Below, piece by piece: positions 33,612 to 41,435 of a stretch of DNA of 64,000 nt. A program made the position numbers and the translations under genes. The stretch is from Granulicoccus phenolivorans DSM 17626 = NBRC 107789 = JCM 15570 (GTDB lineage: Bacteria > Actinomycetota > Actinomycetes > Propionibacteriales > Propionibacteriaceae), in contig NZ_AUHH01000002.1 of NCBI RefSeq assembly GCF_000423085.1, forward strand, positions 169,626 through 233,625, in the 5' to 3' direction. The notes below the pieces were generated by a model, which was given only the letters and a program-made list of their open reading frames with translations, did not search any database and was not told the origin of the DNA. The first letter of the stretch is position 1. Each line of letters starts with the position of its first letter.

Positions 33612-33937
33612 AGCGTCCCCTCGATTCCCTCGAGCTCGGCAGCAGCTTCGACCAGGGCGGCCGCGAGCTCGCGCGCCTCGAGCGCGGTCAACGGAACATA
33701 GCCGTGGTCATCCCCGAGGCTCAGATGTGGCCCGAGCGTGCGAACGTCGGTAGCGGAGTAGGCGACCTCCTGGGTGAGGACTTCGACCCGCTGAGCCGCA
33801 CCGGTCCAGACCTTGCGGGAGTGGTACCGGGTCGCGCCCAGGCCGTAGTAGTGCTCCCACGGATGGCCGGCCGGCAGCGTGCACCAGGACGGGCACGACG
33901 TCGGCGGAGGTGTGAACGATTCGGTGGTGACGGTCAT
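33608..33937 (-). CDS. DUF6907-like element accessory protein
   Basis: A 109-residue protein starting with a CPSWCTLPAGHPWEHYYG block followed by YHSRKV, a Cys/His pattern like the DUF6907 proteins common in actinobacterial mobile elements. Ends in a helix (LTALEARELAAALVEAAAEL). ATG chosen after GGGAG; upstream in-frame codons overlap the arm-type repeats. Function unknown; forms a two-gene unit with 33276. Confidence 0.6.
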   Translation of the reverse strand: MTVTTESFTPPPTSCPSWCTLPAGHPWEHYYGLGATRYHSRKVWTGAAQRVEVLTQEVAYSATDVRTLGPHLSLGDDHGYVPLTALEARELAAALVEAAAELEGIEGTL

Positions 33938-33973
33938 GGCTGCTGCTCTCCCTGTGGAAGCGGGGCCGACCAT

Positions 33974-33992
33974 CCTGCACGCAACCTGCACG
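33974..33992. promoter_or_regulatory. Right arm-type integrase site pair
   Basis: CCTGCACG at 33974-33981 and 33985-33992, the same 8-mer, orientation and 11-bp period as the pair at 26215-26233. It lies 60 bp inside the right att core and supports a two-armed attP. Confidence 0.7.
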
Positions 33993-34002
33993 CTGGAATT
34001 GG

Positions 34003-34042
34003 AAAGGCCCCTGACTGGTGGTGTTTCACCTAGTCAGAGGCC
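34003..34042 (-). terminator. tRNA-Asn terminator, supplied by the element
   Basis: On the minus strand GGCCTCTGACT pairs with AGTCAGGGGCC (one mismatch) and is followed by TTTCC. It lies just after the tRNA 3' end but inside the element, so the element brought a replacement terminator together with the tRNA end. Confidence 0.7.
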
Positions 34043-34082
34043 TGTTGCGTGTGGCTCCCCCGACTGGACTCGAACCAGTAAC
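34035..34082. repeat. attR within tRNA-Asn
   Basis: The right copy of the att duplication: 34052-34082 matches 26058-26088 exactly; 34035-34048 matches 26041-26054. The core covers the T arm, acceptor 3' strand and CCA end of tRNA-Asn, so the gene stays functional after insertion. Confidence 0.93.
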
Positions 34083-34127
34083 CCTTCGATTAACAGTCGA
34101 ATGCTCTGCCAATTGAGCTACGGGGGA
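34052..34127 (-). tRNA. tRNA-Asn (GUU)
   Basis: A 76-nt cloverleaf: acceptor TCCCCCG/CGGGGGA, D arm GCTC/GAGC, anticodon arm TTCGA-CTGTTAA-TCGAA with anticodon GTT, T arm ACTGG-TTCGAGT-CCAGT, encoded GCCA end. It is the integration target of the adjacent element, which restored its 3' end. Confidence 0.96.
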
Positions 34128-34270
34128 CCGTGCTCCCACCACCGTGGGCGCGAGAAGAAACATTAGCAACGAACCCGGGAGCGAGGCAAATCGACGCGTT
34201 GACTCCTCCTGGATGCCCGCGGGGTGGATCCCCGGACGGACAACGATGCCGATCTGGTATCCGCTGGGTT

Positions 34271-34557
34271 GGGTTCGGGTGCGCGGGTCGGGTTCGGGTG
34301 CGCGGGCGCTGCAGGGGCCGCGGGCCGGATTTGGGCCAGCGAGCAGGCATGAGGAACCGCGTACCGTCATGAAGCCCGCGATCTGCCTGTCGGGTGCGCG
34401 GGTCGGGTTCGGGTGCGCGGGTCGGGTTCGGGTGCGCGGGTCGGGTTCGGGTGCGCGGGCCCTGCAGGGGCCGCGGGCCGGATTTGGACCAGCGAGCAGC
34501 CCTGAGCAACCGCGGGCCGTATTTGGACCCGCGGGGCCTGCCTGGGCCCGCGAGCAG
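34271..34557. repeat. 19-bp tandem repeat and 57-bp duplication
   Basis: GGGTTCGGGTGCGCGGGTC repeats with a 19-bp period at 34271 and 34290, and again at 34405, 34424 and 34443. Each block ends in a shared 57-bp unit (34290-34346 and 34443-34499, 2 differences), with a third decayed copy to 34557. Reading frames here shift from unit to unit, so it is not coding. Part of a 767-bp gene-free spacer (34128-34894). Confidence 0.8.
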
Positions 34558-34715
34558 CGCCCCCATGAACCACCCCAAAGACCCACCCAACAGGACTTGA
34601 CCACCCGCCGCGCACTCGAATCGGCAGCTCGGGTCAAGGTCCCGCGTCGGTTCCCGACATCCAGCGATCCGGAACGCTTCCCGCATCTGCTGCAGCGCCC
34701 GCGAGAACATGGTTA

Positions 34716-34862
34716 CTGTCGCCGGATGGTCCGGGCTGTCGCGGGAAACCCCGACGGCGAACTTCCTATCGCACGAAGCCCCGACGGCGAACTTCCTATC
34801 GCACGAAGCCCCGACGGCGAACTTCCTATCGCACGAAGCCCCAACGCCACCAGTCCTGTCGC
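34716..34862. repeat. 30-bp tandem repeat array
   Basis: CTRTCGC occurs at 34736, 34766, 34796, 34826 and 34856, exactly every 30 bp, with a further out-of-phase CTGTCGC at 34716. The three middle units are nearly identical (GAAGCCCCGACGGCGAACTT within each). It ends 33 bp before the 3' end of the convergent lipase gene. Confidence 0.85.
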
Positions 34863-34894
34863 GGGCCGGACCGGCCATGCGGACCGGCCGATGG

Positions 34895-36322
34895 TCAGAA
34901 GCCGCGCTGCTTCAGGTCCGCGACGATGCCGATGTAGGCATCCAGCACATTGAACCCGGCGAAATCCTCCCGGTGCATGTCGACCAGATCTCCGTGGGAG
35001 ACCCCGCGCCGAGTACTGCTGCGGATCACCCCGCGGAACTCGCCCCATTTGGCCGAGTCGACCGAGACCAGGCCGTCATTCTCCTCGCCGAGGGCCTTGA
35101 TCACCCGGTACGAGGGCCCCAGCAACCGGTCACCGGCCGGGGAACTCATCACCGAGGTGTAGCTCTGGTAGTAGACCCGCGGGTCGTCGGGGTGGGCCCG
35201 ATTGAACTCCCGCGCCGTCCGGGTCCGGAACGCCATCGTCGAGGCGAAGAAGTCGGGCGACTCGTCCCCGGCCACCCCGAAGGTGTAGTCCACCGCTGCC
35301 GCGAGCCGGCGGTAGAGCGGCTCCTTGAGTTTGGTGGCCGTGTCGGCGAACCGGACCCCATGGTGCGGGCTGTTCATGGTGGTCAGGCTCGCCACCTTGT
35401 CCCCGATGCCGAGCGCCGAGATGGCGTACCGGGAATCAATGCCACCACGGCTGTGGGCGATGAGGTTCACCTTGCCGGCCCCGGTCTCCTCGAGCACCTG
35501 GTCGATCCGGGCGGCGACCTGGGTGCCGTTGGCCTCGATGCTGCCCCAGCCCTGCTGTTCCCCGTGGAAGATGGTGGCACCGTGCCGCTTCAGATACGTC
35601 GGAATCCGGCCCCAGGCGTTGAACAGCCGGTAGTCGCGCCACCCCACCCCGTGCACCAGGATGATCGGAAACCGGGTCGCGCAGCGCTGGTCCTCGGGCA
35701 TCGTCGACTCCCACTGCACCCGGTCGACCGCCGCCAGATACTCCTTGCGGACCGTACGCCCGACCCCGACGCCGGCCACCCAGCCGATCACCGGGATCCA
35801 CAGTGTCGCCAGCAGGAACACCTTCCCGGCCGGGCTCAGACTGCGCGACAGCAGGATCGCCCGCAGTGCCCCGTCGAGATACAGCAACAGGCAACAGCCC
35901 AGCGCGAACCCGGTGTTGGTCACCAGCAGCCACAACGGCACCACCGACTCCTCCAGCACGAACGACAGCGGCAGCACCACCGCCTCCACGATCGTCGCCC
36001 AGCACAGGGCCCACAGGATCGGGGCGGCCCCGCCGAGTGCCTTGAGCCGCAGGCCGGTGGGTACTCCGTCGCGCACCGGGGCCACCGTGAGCCGGATCCA
36101 GAACCAGAGCAGCAGCAGCCCGAAGACGGCCAGGATCCACAGCCCGTCCGGGCCCAGCTCCCGGTAGCCGAGTCGGCCCAGCAGCGGCGCGTTCAGCACC
36201 AGCGGTACGCAGATCCCCACCACCACCGGATTGATCAGCGGCACCCGCCGGGCCAGGTCGAGCACGATGAGCAGGACCAGGACCGCACCGGCGACCAGCA
36301 GCACGACAGCAAGATTCGGCAT
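34895..36322 (-). CDS. Membrane-anchored lipase / alpha-beta hydrolase
   Basis: A 475-residue protein with about six N-terminal membrane helices (residues 1-190) followed by an alpha/beta hydrolase domain. The domain opens with FPIILVHGVGWRDYRLFNAW (oxyanion HG), carries the nucleophile in LIAHSRGGIDSR and LTTMNSPHHGVRFAD, as in bacterial triacylglycerol lipases, and has a late acidic segment EENDGLVSVDSAKWG and GVSHGDLVDM. The hydrolase part probably faces outside or the membrane surface. The fusion of a polytopic half to a lipase is uncommon; substrate unknown. Confidence 0.8.
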   Translation of the reverse strand: MPNLAVVLLVAGAVLVLLIVLDLARRVPLINPVVVGICVPLVLNAPLLGRLGYRELGPDGLWILAVFGLLLLWFWIRLTVAPVRDGVPTGLRLKALGGAAPILWALCWATIVEAVVLPLSFVLEESVVPLWLLVTNTGFALGCCLLLYLDGALRAILLSRSLSPAGKVFLLATLWIPVIGWVAGVGVGRTVRKEYLAAVDRVQWESTMPEDQRCATRFPIILVHGVGWRDYRLFNAWGRIPTYLKRHGATIFHGEQQGWGSIEANGTQVAARIDQVLEETGAGKVNLIAHSRGGIDSRYAISALGIGDKVASLTTMNSPHHGVRFADTATKLKEPLYRRLAAAVDYTFGVAGDESPDFFASTMAFRTRTAREFNRAHPDDPRVYYQSYTSVMSSPAGDRLLGPSYRVIKALGEENDGLVSVDSAKWGEFRGVIRSSTRRGVSHGDLVDMHREDFAGFNVLDAYIGIVADLKQRGF

Positions 36323-36379
36323 GGCACTCCCCCTGTGATCCGATACCGAAGTCGCCGGTGATCGTACCCGGCGCTCAGG

Positions 36380-36886
36380 TCACCCGAACTCGCGCCGCAG
36401 GTCGGCCAGCTTGCCCTCCAGTTCCGCGGTCAGCTCGGGCGTGTTCGGGGTGCCCTTGCCCCGACTGATGTGCCAGGTCAGGGAGTTGTCCCCCAGGTTG
36501 CGGCGCCCGCTCAGCTGGGCACCGTTGAGGGTCCCTTCCACCTCCACCTGCTGACGAACCACGATCGAGGCGTTCACCCGATCCCGGAACAGTCCCGGCA
36601 GGTTCCCCGGCTTCGGCAGGCGTACGCTGCCCGCCCGGCCCTCGACGGTGGTCCAGCGCAGCGTCCCGGTCTCGGCGTTGTACTGGCCCCGCTCGATCTC
36701 GTGCCAGCCGAGTTGGCGCCACCCGCCGGGGACGATCGGGTCGGACCAGACCAGCCGATCGGGCAGCCCCAGACACCAGCCGTCCTCGGTGGGCACCGCG
36801 ACCAGGACCCGCGGCTTCTGCTCGATCAGCCGGGCCACCGCCGCCAGCGTCTGCGAATCCGGACCGGCCGTGCCAAAGAGTGCCAT
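36380..36886 (-). CDS. Conserved actinobacterial protein, unknown
   Basis: A 168-residue soluble protein (LAAVARLIEQKPRVLVAVPTEDGW, then LRWTTVEGRAGSVRLPKPGNLPGLFRDRVNASIV). No enzyme motif; the beta-rich centre resembles PH-like or lipocalin-like actinobacterial proteins. It lies between the sigma factor and lipase genes on the same strand, with 60-bp gaps. Not identified further. Confidence 0.7.
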   Translation of the reverse strand: MALFGTAGPDSQTLAAVARLIEQKPRVLVAVPTEDGWCLGLPDRLVWSDPIVPGGWRQLGWHEIERGQYNAETGTLRWTTVEGRAGSVRLPKPGNLPGLFRDRVNASIVVRQQVEVEGTLNGAQLSGRRNLGDNSLTWHISRGKGTPNTPELTAELEGKLADLRREFG

Positions 36887-36946
36887 GGCCCCATTCTGCC
36901 CAGCCGGCCAACCGGTCGAGCGCCCGCCCGAATCGGGAGCCGGCGC

Positions 36947-37795
36947 TCACGCCGCGATCGGTTCCGGACGGGTGCACACCCCGCGCAGCCGGTCCAGGGC
37001 GCGCTCCTCAGCGCGGCGGACCCGACCCGCGCTGATGCCCAGGCGGCGGGCCGCCTCGGCCTGGGAACAGACCGGGCCGCCGAAGCCGTACCGCAGCTCG
37101 ATCACCACCCGGTCCAGGCCGCTCAACTCCGCCAACAGATCGACCCGGGCCCCGGATTCCAGCACCCGGTCGAACTCGCGCTGGGCAGTGTCGTCCCGCA
37201 GTTGGACCTCGCCACCGTCGGGGCGGTCCAACTCGGCCGGCATGCTCCGGTTCAGCAGCTCCTCCACCCAGGCCCGGGGCCGGCCGACGCGCTGGGCCAC
37301 CTCCTCATCGGTCGGCATCCGGCCGAGTTGCTGGGTCAGCGCCGCACTCGCCGCCCGGACCTCGGCCAGCCGGCCGGCCCAGTACCGAGTCAGGTGCGGA
37401 CTGCGCGCCGCCGCCCGCACATGGGTGCGGATCCAGGGCACCGCGTAGGTGGAGAACCGCAGGTTGCGCCGGTGGTCGAACCGCTGGACCGCTTCGAACA
37501 GCCCGAGCAGCCCCTCGGCGAACAACTCCGATGCCTCCTCCGCCGAGCGGGTGGCCTCCCGGCGGGCCAGGCGGGCGACCAGGCGTACGTTGGCCAGCAC
37601 GAGTCGGTCCCGGGCGCGTTCGCCCCGGCGTACCAGTTCGTGCAGTTCGGCGGGGGTGGCCCGCTGCGGGTAGTGCCCGTGGTCGAGGCACTCCGCGGCG
37701 TACAGCCCGGCCTCGATGGCGGCGGCGAGGCGGGCCTCGTCGGTGGCAGTGAGCAGGTCCGGGGAACGGCGGCAGATCTGATCGATGACGTCCAT
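36947..37795 (-). CDS. RNA polymerase sigma-70 family factor
   Basis: A 282-residue sigma factor with region 2 (LVLANVRLVARLARREA, ELFAEGLLGLFEAVQRFDHRRNLRFSTYAVPWIRTHV), a region 3 (LTQQLGRMPTDEEVAQRVG) and region 4 (LDRVVIELRYGFGGPVCSQAEAARRLGISAGRVRRAEERAL). Group 2/3 size, without the long region 1.1 of principal sigma factors. It lies 126 bp downstream of dnaG on the same strand, an echo of the classic dnaG-rpoD neighbourhood. The ATG has only a weak GGGAC ribosome site. Confidence 0.88.
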   Translation of the reverse strand: MDVIDQICRRSPDLLTATDEARLAAAIEAGLYAAECLDHGHYPQRATPAELHELVRRGERARDRLVLANVRLVARLARREATRSAEEASELFAEGLLGLFEAVQRFDHRRNLRFSTYAVPWIRTHVRAAARSPHLTRYWAGRLAEVRAASAALTQQLGRMPTDEEVAQRVGRPRAWVEELLNRSMPAELDRPDGGEVQLRDDTAQREFDRVLESGARVDLLAELSGLDRVVIELRYGFGGPVCSQAEAARRLGISAGRVRRAEERALDRLRGVCTRPEPIAA

Positions 37796-37921
37796 GTCCC
37801 AAGCGTGGCCACCGCAGGGCTGCTCGAGCCGGGATCGCGCCCGGCTGTGGACAGCGCCGGCGGTCCGCACACGGACAACACCGGTGGTGTGGACGCCCTC
37901 ACAGCCCCGGATCGGGCCCGG

Positions 37922-39760
37922 TCAGAGCGTGATTCCGCCCAGGCTGCGGGCCTGCAGCTGCTTGCGGGTCCGCTCCAGCGACAGCAGTTCGCCGAACTGC
38001 CGGTTGTAGTCGCTCTGGTTCTCCACCGGGTTCGTACGCTGCAGCTTCGATTTGAGGTCGCCGATCCGGCGTACGCAGGTCAACAACTGCAGTTTGGCGC
38101 GATAGGCATCCACGTACGCCGCATCCGGCTCGTGCAGCAGCGGCTCGACCGACAGCTCCATCGCCAACTGGCCGAGCAGGCCGTGCCCGCAGATCGCCAG
38201 GACGCGCTGGGTCCAGTCCCCCTCGGCGTCGCGGGCCTGCTCGGTGGCGGCGTACAGGGCGCGGTAGCCGGGGTGGGTGAAGTCCTCGGCGCTGATCTCC
38301 CAGTCGGCCCCGAACAACTGCGGGCGTTGCAGCAGCAGCTTCAGGGTGTCCCGCTCCACCTCGAGCTCCCGATCATCGGGATCGGGCAGTTGCGTCCGGT
38401 CCGGTTTCGGCTCGACCACCACGGCCGCATCCTCACCGGGCCGCGAACTCCGGGCCCGGTGCACCGCGGCGCGCACGGTATCCAGGTCCATCCCGAGCAT
38501 GCCGCTGAGTTCGCGCACGTACGCATCCACCAGCGAGGCATCCCGAATGCTGCCGACCAGGGGCGCGGCCGCCCGCAGCGCAGCCAACCGGCCGTCGGCA
38601 CGATCCAGGTCGTAGGAGTCCAGCACATTGCGCATCACGAAGCGGTACAGCGGGACCCGCCGCCCGACCAGTTCCCGGACCGCCTCCGGCCCGCTCTGCA
38701 GTCGCAGATCGCACGGATCCAGGCCGGTCGGCTCGACCGCGACATAGGTCTGGGTGATGAAGGTCCGGTCCAGGTTGAACACCTTGATCGCGGCGGCCTG
38801 ACCGGCGGCGTCCCCGTCGAAGGTGAAGATGACCTCGCCGTGGAAGGCGTCATGGTTGCCCATCAGGCGCTGCAGCAGCTTGGCGTGATCGGCGCCGAAC
38901 GCGGTCCCGCAGGAGGCGACCGCGGTGTCCACTCCGGACAGATGGGCCGCCATCACATCGGTGTAGCCCTCGACCACGACGGCCTGGGCCTTCTTGCCGA
39001 TCTGCTGCCGGGCGAGATCGAGGCCGTAGAGGACGTGGGATTTCTTGTACACCGGGGTCTCGGGGGTGTTGATGTACTTCGCGGGAATCCGATCCTCGTC
39101 CAGGATCCGTCGGGCCCCGAAGCCCAACACGTGGCGTCCGGAATCGCGGATCGGCCACAGCAGTCGGCCCTGGAAGAAGTCCCAGCCGTTCTCCCGGACC
39201 AGGCCGGCCCGGACCAACACCTCGGGCCGGAAGCCACGCTCCCGAAGCACTTTCCCGAGCTGCTTGCCGCCCTGGGGCGCCCAGCCGATCGAGAAATGTT
39301 CGGCGGCGGACCGATCGAATCCGCGTTGGTCGAGGAACTGTCGCCCGGGCAACGCGTCGGCGCCGGTCAGTTGTTCGGCGAAGTACTCCGCGGCCGCGGC
39401 GTTCGCCTCCAGAATCTGGGTACGCAGCCCCGGTTCGGTGCCCGGACCGGACCCGTCGGCGTACCGCAACTGGACGCCGACCCGGTCGGCCAACTGCTCG
39501 ACGGCCTCGGCGAAGGAGAGATTGTCGACCTTTTGCAGGAAGGTGATCACGTCCCCGCCCTCGCCGCACCCGAAGCAGTAGTACAGCCCCCGCGACGGGG
39601 TGACCTGGAAGCTGGGGGTCTTCTCCGAGTGGAACGGGCACAGCCCCTTCAGCGACCCGCCGCCGGCGTTCTTCAGGGTCAGGTAGCCGGAGACGACCTC
39701 ATCGATGCGGGCCCGGGCGCGGACCTCTGCGACATCTTCATCCCTGATTCTCCCGGCCAC
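37922..39760 (-). CDS. dnaG: DNA primase
   Basis: A 612-residue primase making RNA primers for replication. N-terminal CHC2 zinc site with Cys41, His44, Cys62 and Cys65 (LCPFHSEKTPSF, YYCFGCGEGGD); RNA polymerase core with RILDEDRIPAKYINTPET; Toprim motifs VVVEGYTDVMA and FTFDGDAAGQ; C-terminal DnaB-binding helices. The GTG at 39760 gives the usual MAGRIRDED start; the longer frame upstream lacks conservation. Confidence 0.96.
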   Translation of the reverse strand: MAGRIRDEDVAEVRARARIDEVVSGYLTLKNAGGGSLKGLCPFHSEKTPSFQVTPSRGLYYCFGCGEGGDVITFLQKVDNLSFAEAVEQLADRVGVQLRYADGSGPGTEPGLRTQILEANAAAAEYFAEQLTGADALPGRQFLDQRGFDRSAAEHFSIGWAPQGGKQLGKVLRERGFRPEVLVRAGLVRENGWDFFQGRLLWPIRDSGRHVLGFGARRILDEDRIPAKYINTPETPVYKKSHVLYGLDLARQQIGKKAQAVVVEGYTDVMAAHLSGVDTAVASCGTAFGADHAKLLQRLMGNHDAFHGEVIFTFDGDAAGQAAAIKVFNLDRTFITQTYVAVEPTGLDPCDLRLQSGPEAVRELVGRRVPLYRFVMRNVLDSYDLDRADGRLAALRAAAPLVGSIRDASLVDAYVRELSGMLGMDLDTVRAAVHRARSSRPGEDAAVVVEPKPDRTQLPDPDDRELEVERDTLKLLLQRPQLFGADWEISAEDFTHPGYRALYAATEQARDAEGDWTQRVLAICGHGLLGQLAMELSVEPLLHEPDAAYVDAYRAKLQLLTCVRRIGDLKSKLQRTNPVENQSDYNRQFGELLSLERTRKQLQARSLGGITL

Positions 39761-39838
39761 GTGGGCATAGTACCCGCCACGCCGACGGGTGCCGGTCGTC
39801 GCGAGAATCACCCCGGACCCACCAGTCCCGACAAAAAA

Positions 39839-39864
39839 TGGCCCCACCCATACGGGTGGGGCCA
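39839..39864 (-). terminator. Rho-independent terminator
   Basis: Perfect 11-bp stem, TGGCCCCACCC with GGGTGGGGCCA, 4-base loop, followed on the minus strand by TTTTTTGT. It ends the DUF4190-like transcription unit before dnaG. Confidence 0.93.
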
Positions 39865-39888
39865 CCGGACGGCGGGGGTCAGTGCGCG

Positions 39889-40356
39889 TCAGTACCGAGA
39901 ACTAGCGCCGATGACCGCGGCGATAAAGATGAAATACACGACGAAAAACACCACATACAGCGCGATGAACACGATGTAGATAATGCTGAAGATCTTGCCC
40001 AACATGTAGCCGGTCTTCAGATTGCCGTCGAAGGCGTAGGGGGCGCCGGCCTCGATCTCCTTCTTGGCCTGACCGCCCATGTACCACGCGATGAACGAGC
40101 AGACGCCGGTGAAGATGCCCACGATGCCGAGGATGAAAACCATCTGGGACTGCGGGTGCTCCTGGGTCGCGGTGGCCCCGTACGCCTGGTAGGGCTGCTG
40201 CTGGTAGGGCTGCTGCGGGTAGCCCTGCTGACCATAGCCCTGCTGGCCGTAACCCTGCTGGCCGTAACCCTGCTGGCCGTACTGGTCCGGCGCCGAGCCG
40301 TAGGACTGACCGCCCTGGTAGCCCTGCGGGTCATTCGGATTCTGCTGGTACGACAT
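39889..40356 (-). CDS. DUF4190-like membrane protein (copy 3)
   Basis: A 155-residue protein: low-complexity Gly/Gln/Tyr-rich start with repeated QQGYG units, a membrane helix (MVFILGIVGIFTGVCSFIAWYMGG), the conserved loop KKEIEAGAPYAFDGNLKTGYMLGK, and a second helix pair (IIYIVFIALYVVFFVVYFIFIA). The Gln/Tyr-rich tail is probably disordered. It lies 23 bp after copy 2, with a shared terminator after it. Role unknown. Confidence 0.8.
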   Translation of the reverse strand: MSYQQNPNDPQGYQGGQSYGSAPDQYGQQGYGQQGYGQQGYGQQGYPQQPYQQQPYQAYGATATQEHPQSQMVFILGIVGIFTGVCSFIAWYMGGQAKKEIEAGAPYAFDGNLKTGYMLGKIFSIIYIVFIALYVVFFVVYFIFIAAVIGASSRY

Positions 40357-40379
40357 GTCGTCTCCTGCCGAAGGTAGTT

Positions 40380-40820
40380 TCAGGAAGCCAGAATGGCCGC
40401 AAAGATGATGGCGTAGATCAGCACGTACAGCACCACCACAACGATGGTGATGATGCTGAAGACCTTGCCCAACAGATAGCCGGTCTTGAGGTTGCCACCC
40501 CACTGATAGGGAGCGCCGGCCTCGATCTCCTTCTTGGCCTGACCGCCCATGTACCACGCGACGAAGGCGCAGACGCCGGTGAAGATACCCACGATCCCGA
40601 GGATGAGAACCGTCTGGGACTGCGGGTGTTCCGGCTGCTGCCCGTAGGCGCCGGCCACATAGGGAGTGACCTGCTGAGCGTACGGATCCTGCGCCTGGTA
40701 GGGCTGCGCGTACGGATCCTGCGTCGGGTAGGGCTGCGCGTACGGATCCTGGGGGGCGTACGGGTCGCCCTGCCCATAGCCGCCGGGCTCGGCGGGGTTG
40801 TACGGCTGCTGGTAGGACAT
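40380..40820 (-). CDS. DUF4190-like membrane protein (copy 2)
   Basis: A 146-residue paralogue: start with three DPYAQPY-type units, helix TVLILGIVGIFTGVCAFVAWYMGG, loop KKEIEAGAPYQWGGNLKTGYLLGK and a second hydrophobic stretch. AGGAG ribosome site just before the ATG. The loop between helices is nearly unchanged in all three copies, while the N-terminal repeats differ, so the membrane core appears to be the conserved functional part. Confidence 0.8.
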   Translation of the reverse strand: MSYQQPYNPAEPGGYGQGDPYAPQDPYAQPYPTQDPYAQPYQAQDPYAQQVTPYVAGAYGQQPEHPQSQTVLILGIVGIFTGVCAFVAWYMGGQAKKEIEAGAPYQWGGNLKTGYLLGKVFSIITIVVVVLYVLIYAIIFAAILAS

Positions 40821-40920
40821 GTTGCTCCTGGAATCGGCGACGCTTGTCGGTGGTCTGACGCACGTCAGAGTTGTGGGGTTCCCACGACCGGTGCGTCGGG
40901 GCACAATTGTGATTTTGCCA

Positions 40921-40955
40921 CTGAGGGCCGCCGGTGAACAACCGGCGGCCCTCAG
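40921..40955 (-). terminator. Terminator of DUF4190-like copy 1
   Basis: Perfect 15-bp stem (CTGAGGGCCGCCGGT with ACCGGCGGCCCTCAG) around a 5-base loop, 20 bp after the stop of the 40975 gene. A weak T-content tail follows. Confidence 0.8.
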
Positions 40956-40974
40956 TTCGCGCGTGGGCGAGTGA

Positions 40975-41319
40975 TCACATGCTGCCGGAGGAGGCGGCGA
41001 GGATCACGGTGGCGATCATCGCGATGATGTAGATGACCAGGAAGACGATGTAGATGATGCTGAAGACCTTGCCCAACAGGTACCCGGTCTTGAGGTTGCC
41101 ACCCCACTGGTAGGGCGCGCCGGCCGCGATCTCCTTCTTGGCCTTGCCGCCCATGTACCACGCGATGAACGCGCAGATACCGACGAAAATGCCGACGATT
41201 CCCAGAATGAAAGTGGTCTGCGCCTGGGGGTGTTCCTGCGTCTGAACGCCGCCGTAGGCCTGACCGGCGTAGGGCTGCTGGCCGTAGCCGCCGGGCTCAG
41301 TCGGCTGGTAGTTCGACAT
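40975..41319 (-). CDS. DUF4190-like membrane protein (copy 1)
   Basis: A 114-residue member of the tandem trio: short Pro/Gly/Gln/Tyr start (EPGGYGQQPYAGQAYGG), helix TTFILGIVGIFVGICAFIAWYMGG, loop KKEIAAGAPYQWGGNLKTGYLLGK and helix IIYIVFLVIYIIAMIATVILA. Ribosome site AAGGAG 6 bases before the ATG. It has its own terminator, so it may be expressed apart from copies 2 and 3. Confidence 0.8.
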   Translation of the reverse strand: MSNYQPTEPGGYGQQPYAGQAYGGVQTQEHPQAQTTFILGIVGIFVGICAFIAWYMGGKAKKEIAAGAPYQWGGNLKTGYLLGKVFSIIYIVFLVIYIIAMIATVILAASSGSM

Positions 41320-41435
41320 GTGATTCTCCTTGGTGAGGCCTTGCTGAACCCGACCAGCGTTGCACACCGGCGGGGCATTCACCGGCCCCGGATCCAGAAA
41401 TTCCGGTTACGTTTCGGGCACCGTAAGGTGACGGC

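Larger units (their letters stand above)
26058..34082. mobile_element. tRNA-Asn integrated phage-satellite-like element, about 8.0 kb
   Basis: Bounded by the 31-bp att duplication, with integrase next to attL and the intact tRNA-Asn at attR. Gene order: integrase, unknown, excisionase-like, unknown, AAA ATPase, several small coupled genes, WhiB-like protein, unknown, a 356-bp non-coding region, major capsid protein, small helical protein, connector-like protein, then two opposite-strand genes. No large terminase, portal, protease, tail, lysis or conjugation (FtsK/Tra) gene is visible. Known parallels are the phiRv1/phiRv2-type elements of Mycobacterium and capsid-forming PICIs. A reduced prophage is the alternative. 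Confidence 0.88.

Noticed and set aside
26058..34082. Integrative conjugative element of the pSAM2/AICE type
   Set aside because: No FtsK-like transfer gene or Spd genes are present, whereas capsid and connector-like genes are; a phage satellite or reduced prophage fits better.
34144..34953. Several overlapping frames in the spacer right of the element
   Set aside because: They are produced by 19-bp and 30-bp tandem repeats, with frames shifting between units, and show no domain.
36470..39979. A 1169-codon open frame on the plus strand
   Set aside because: It is antisense to dnaG and the sigma factor gene, has Gly/Pro/Arg/Gln-rich composition without any domain, and arises from high-GC codon bias.
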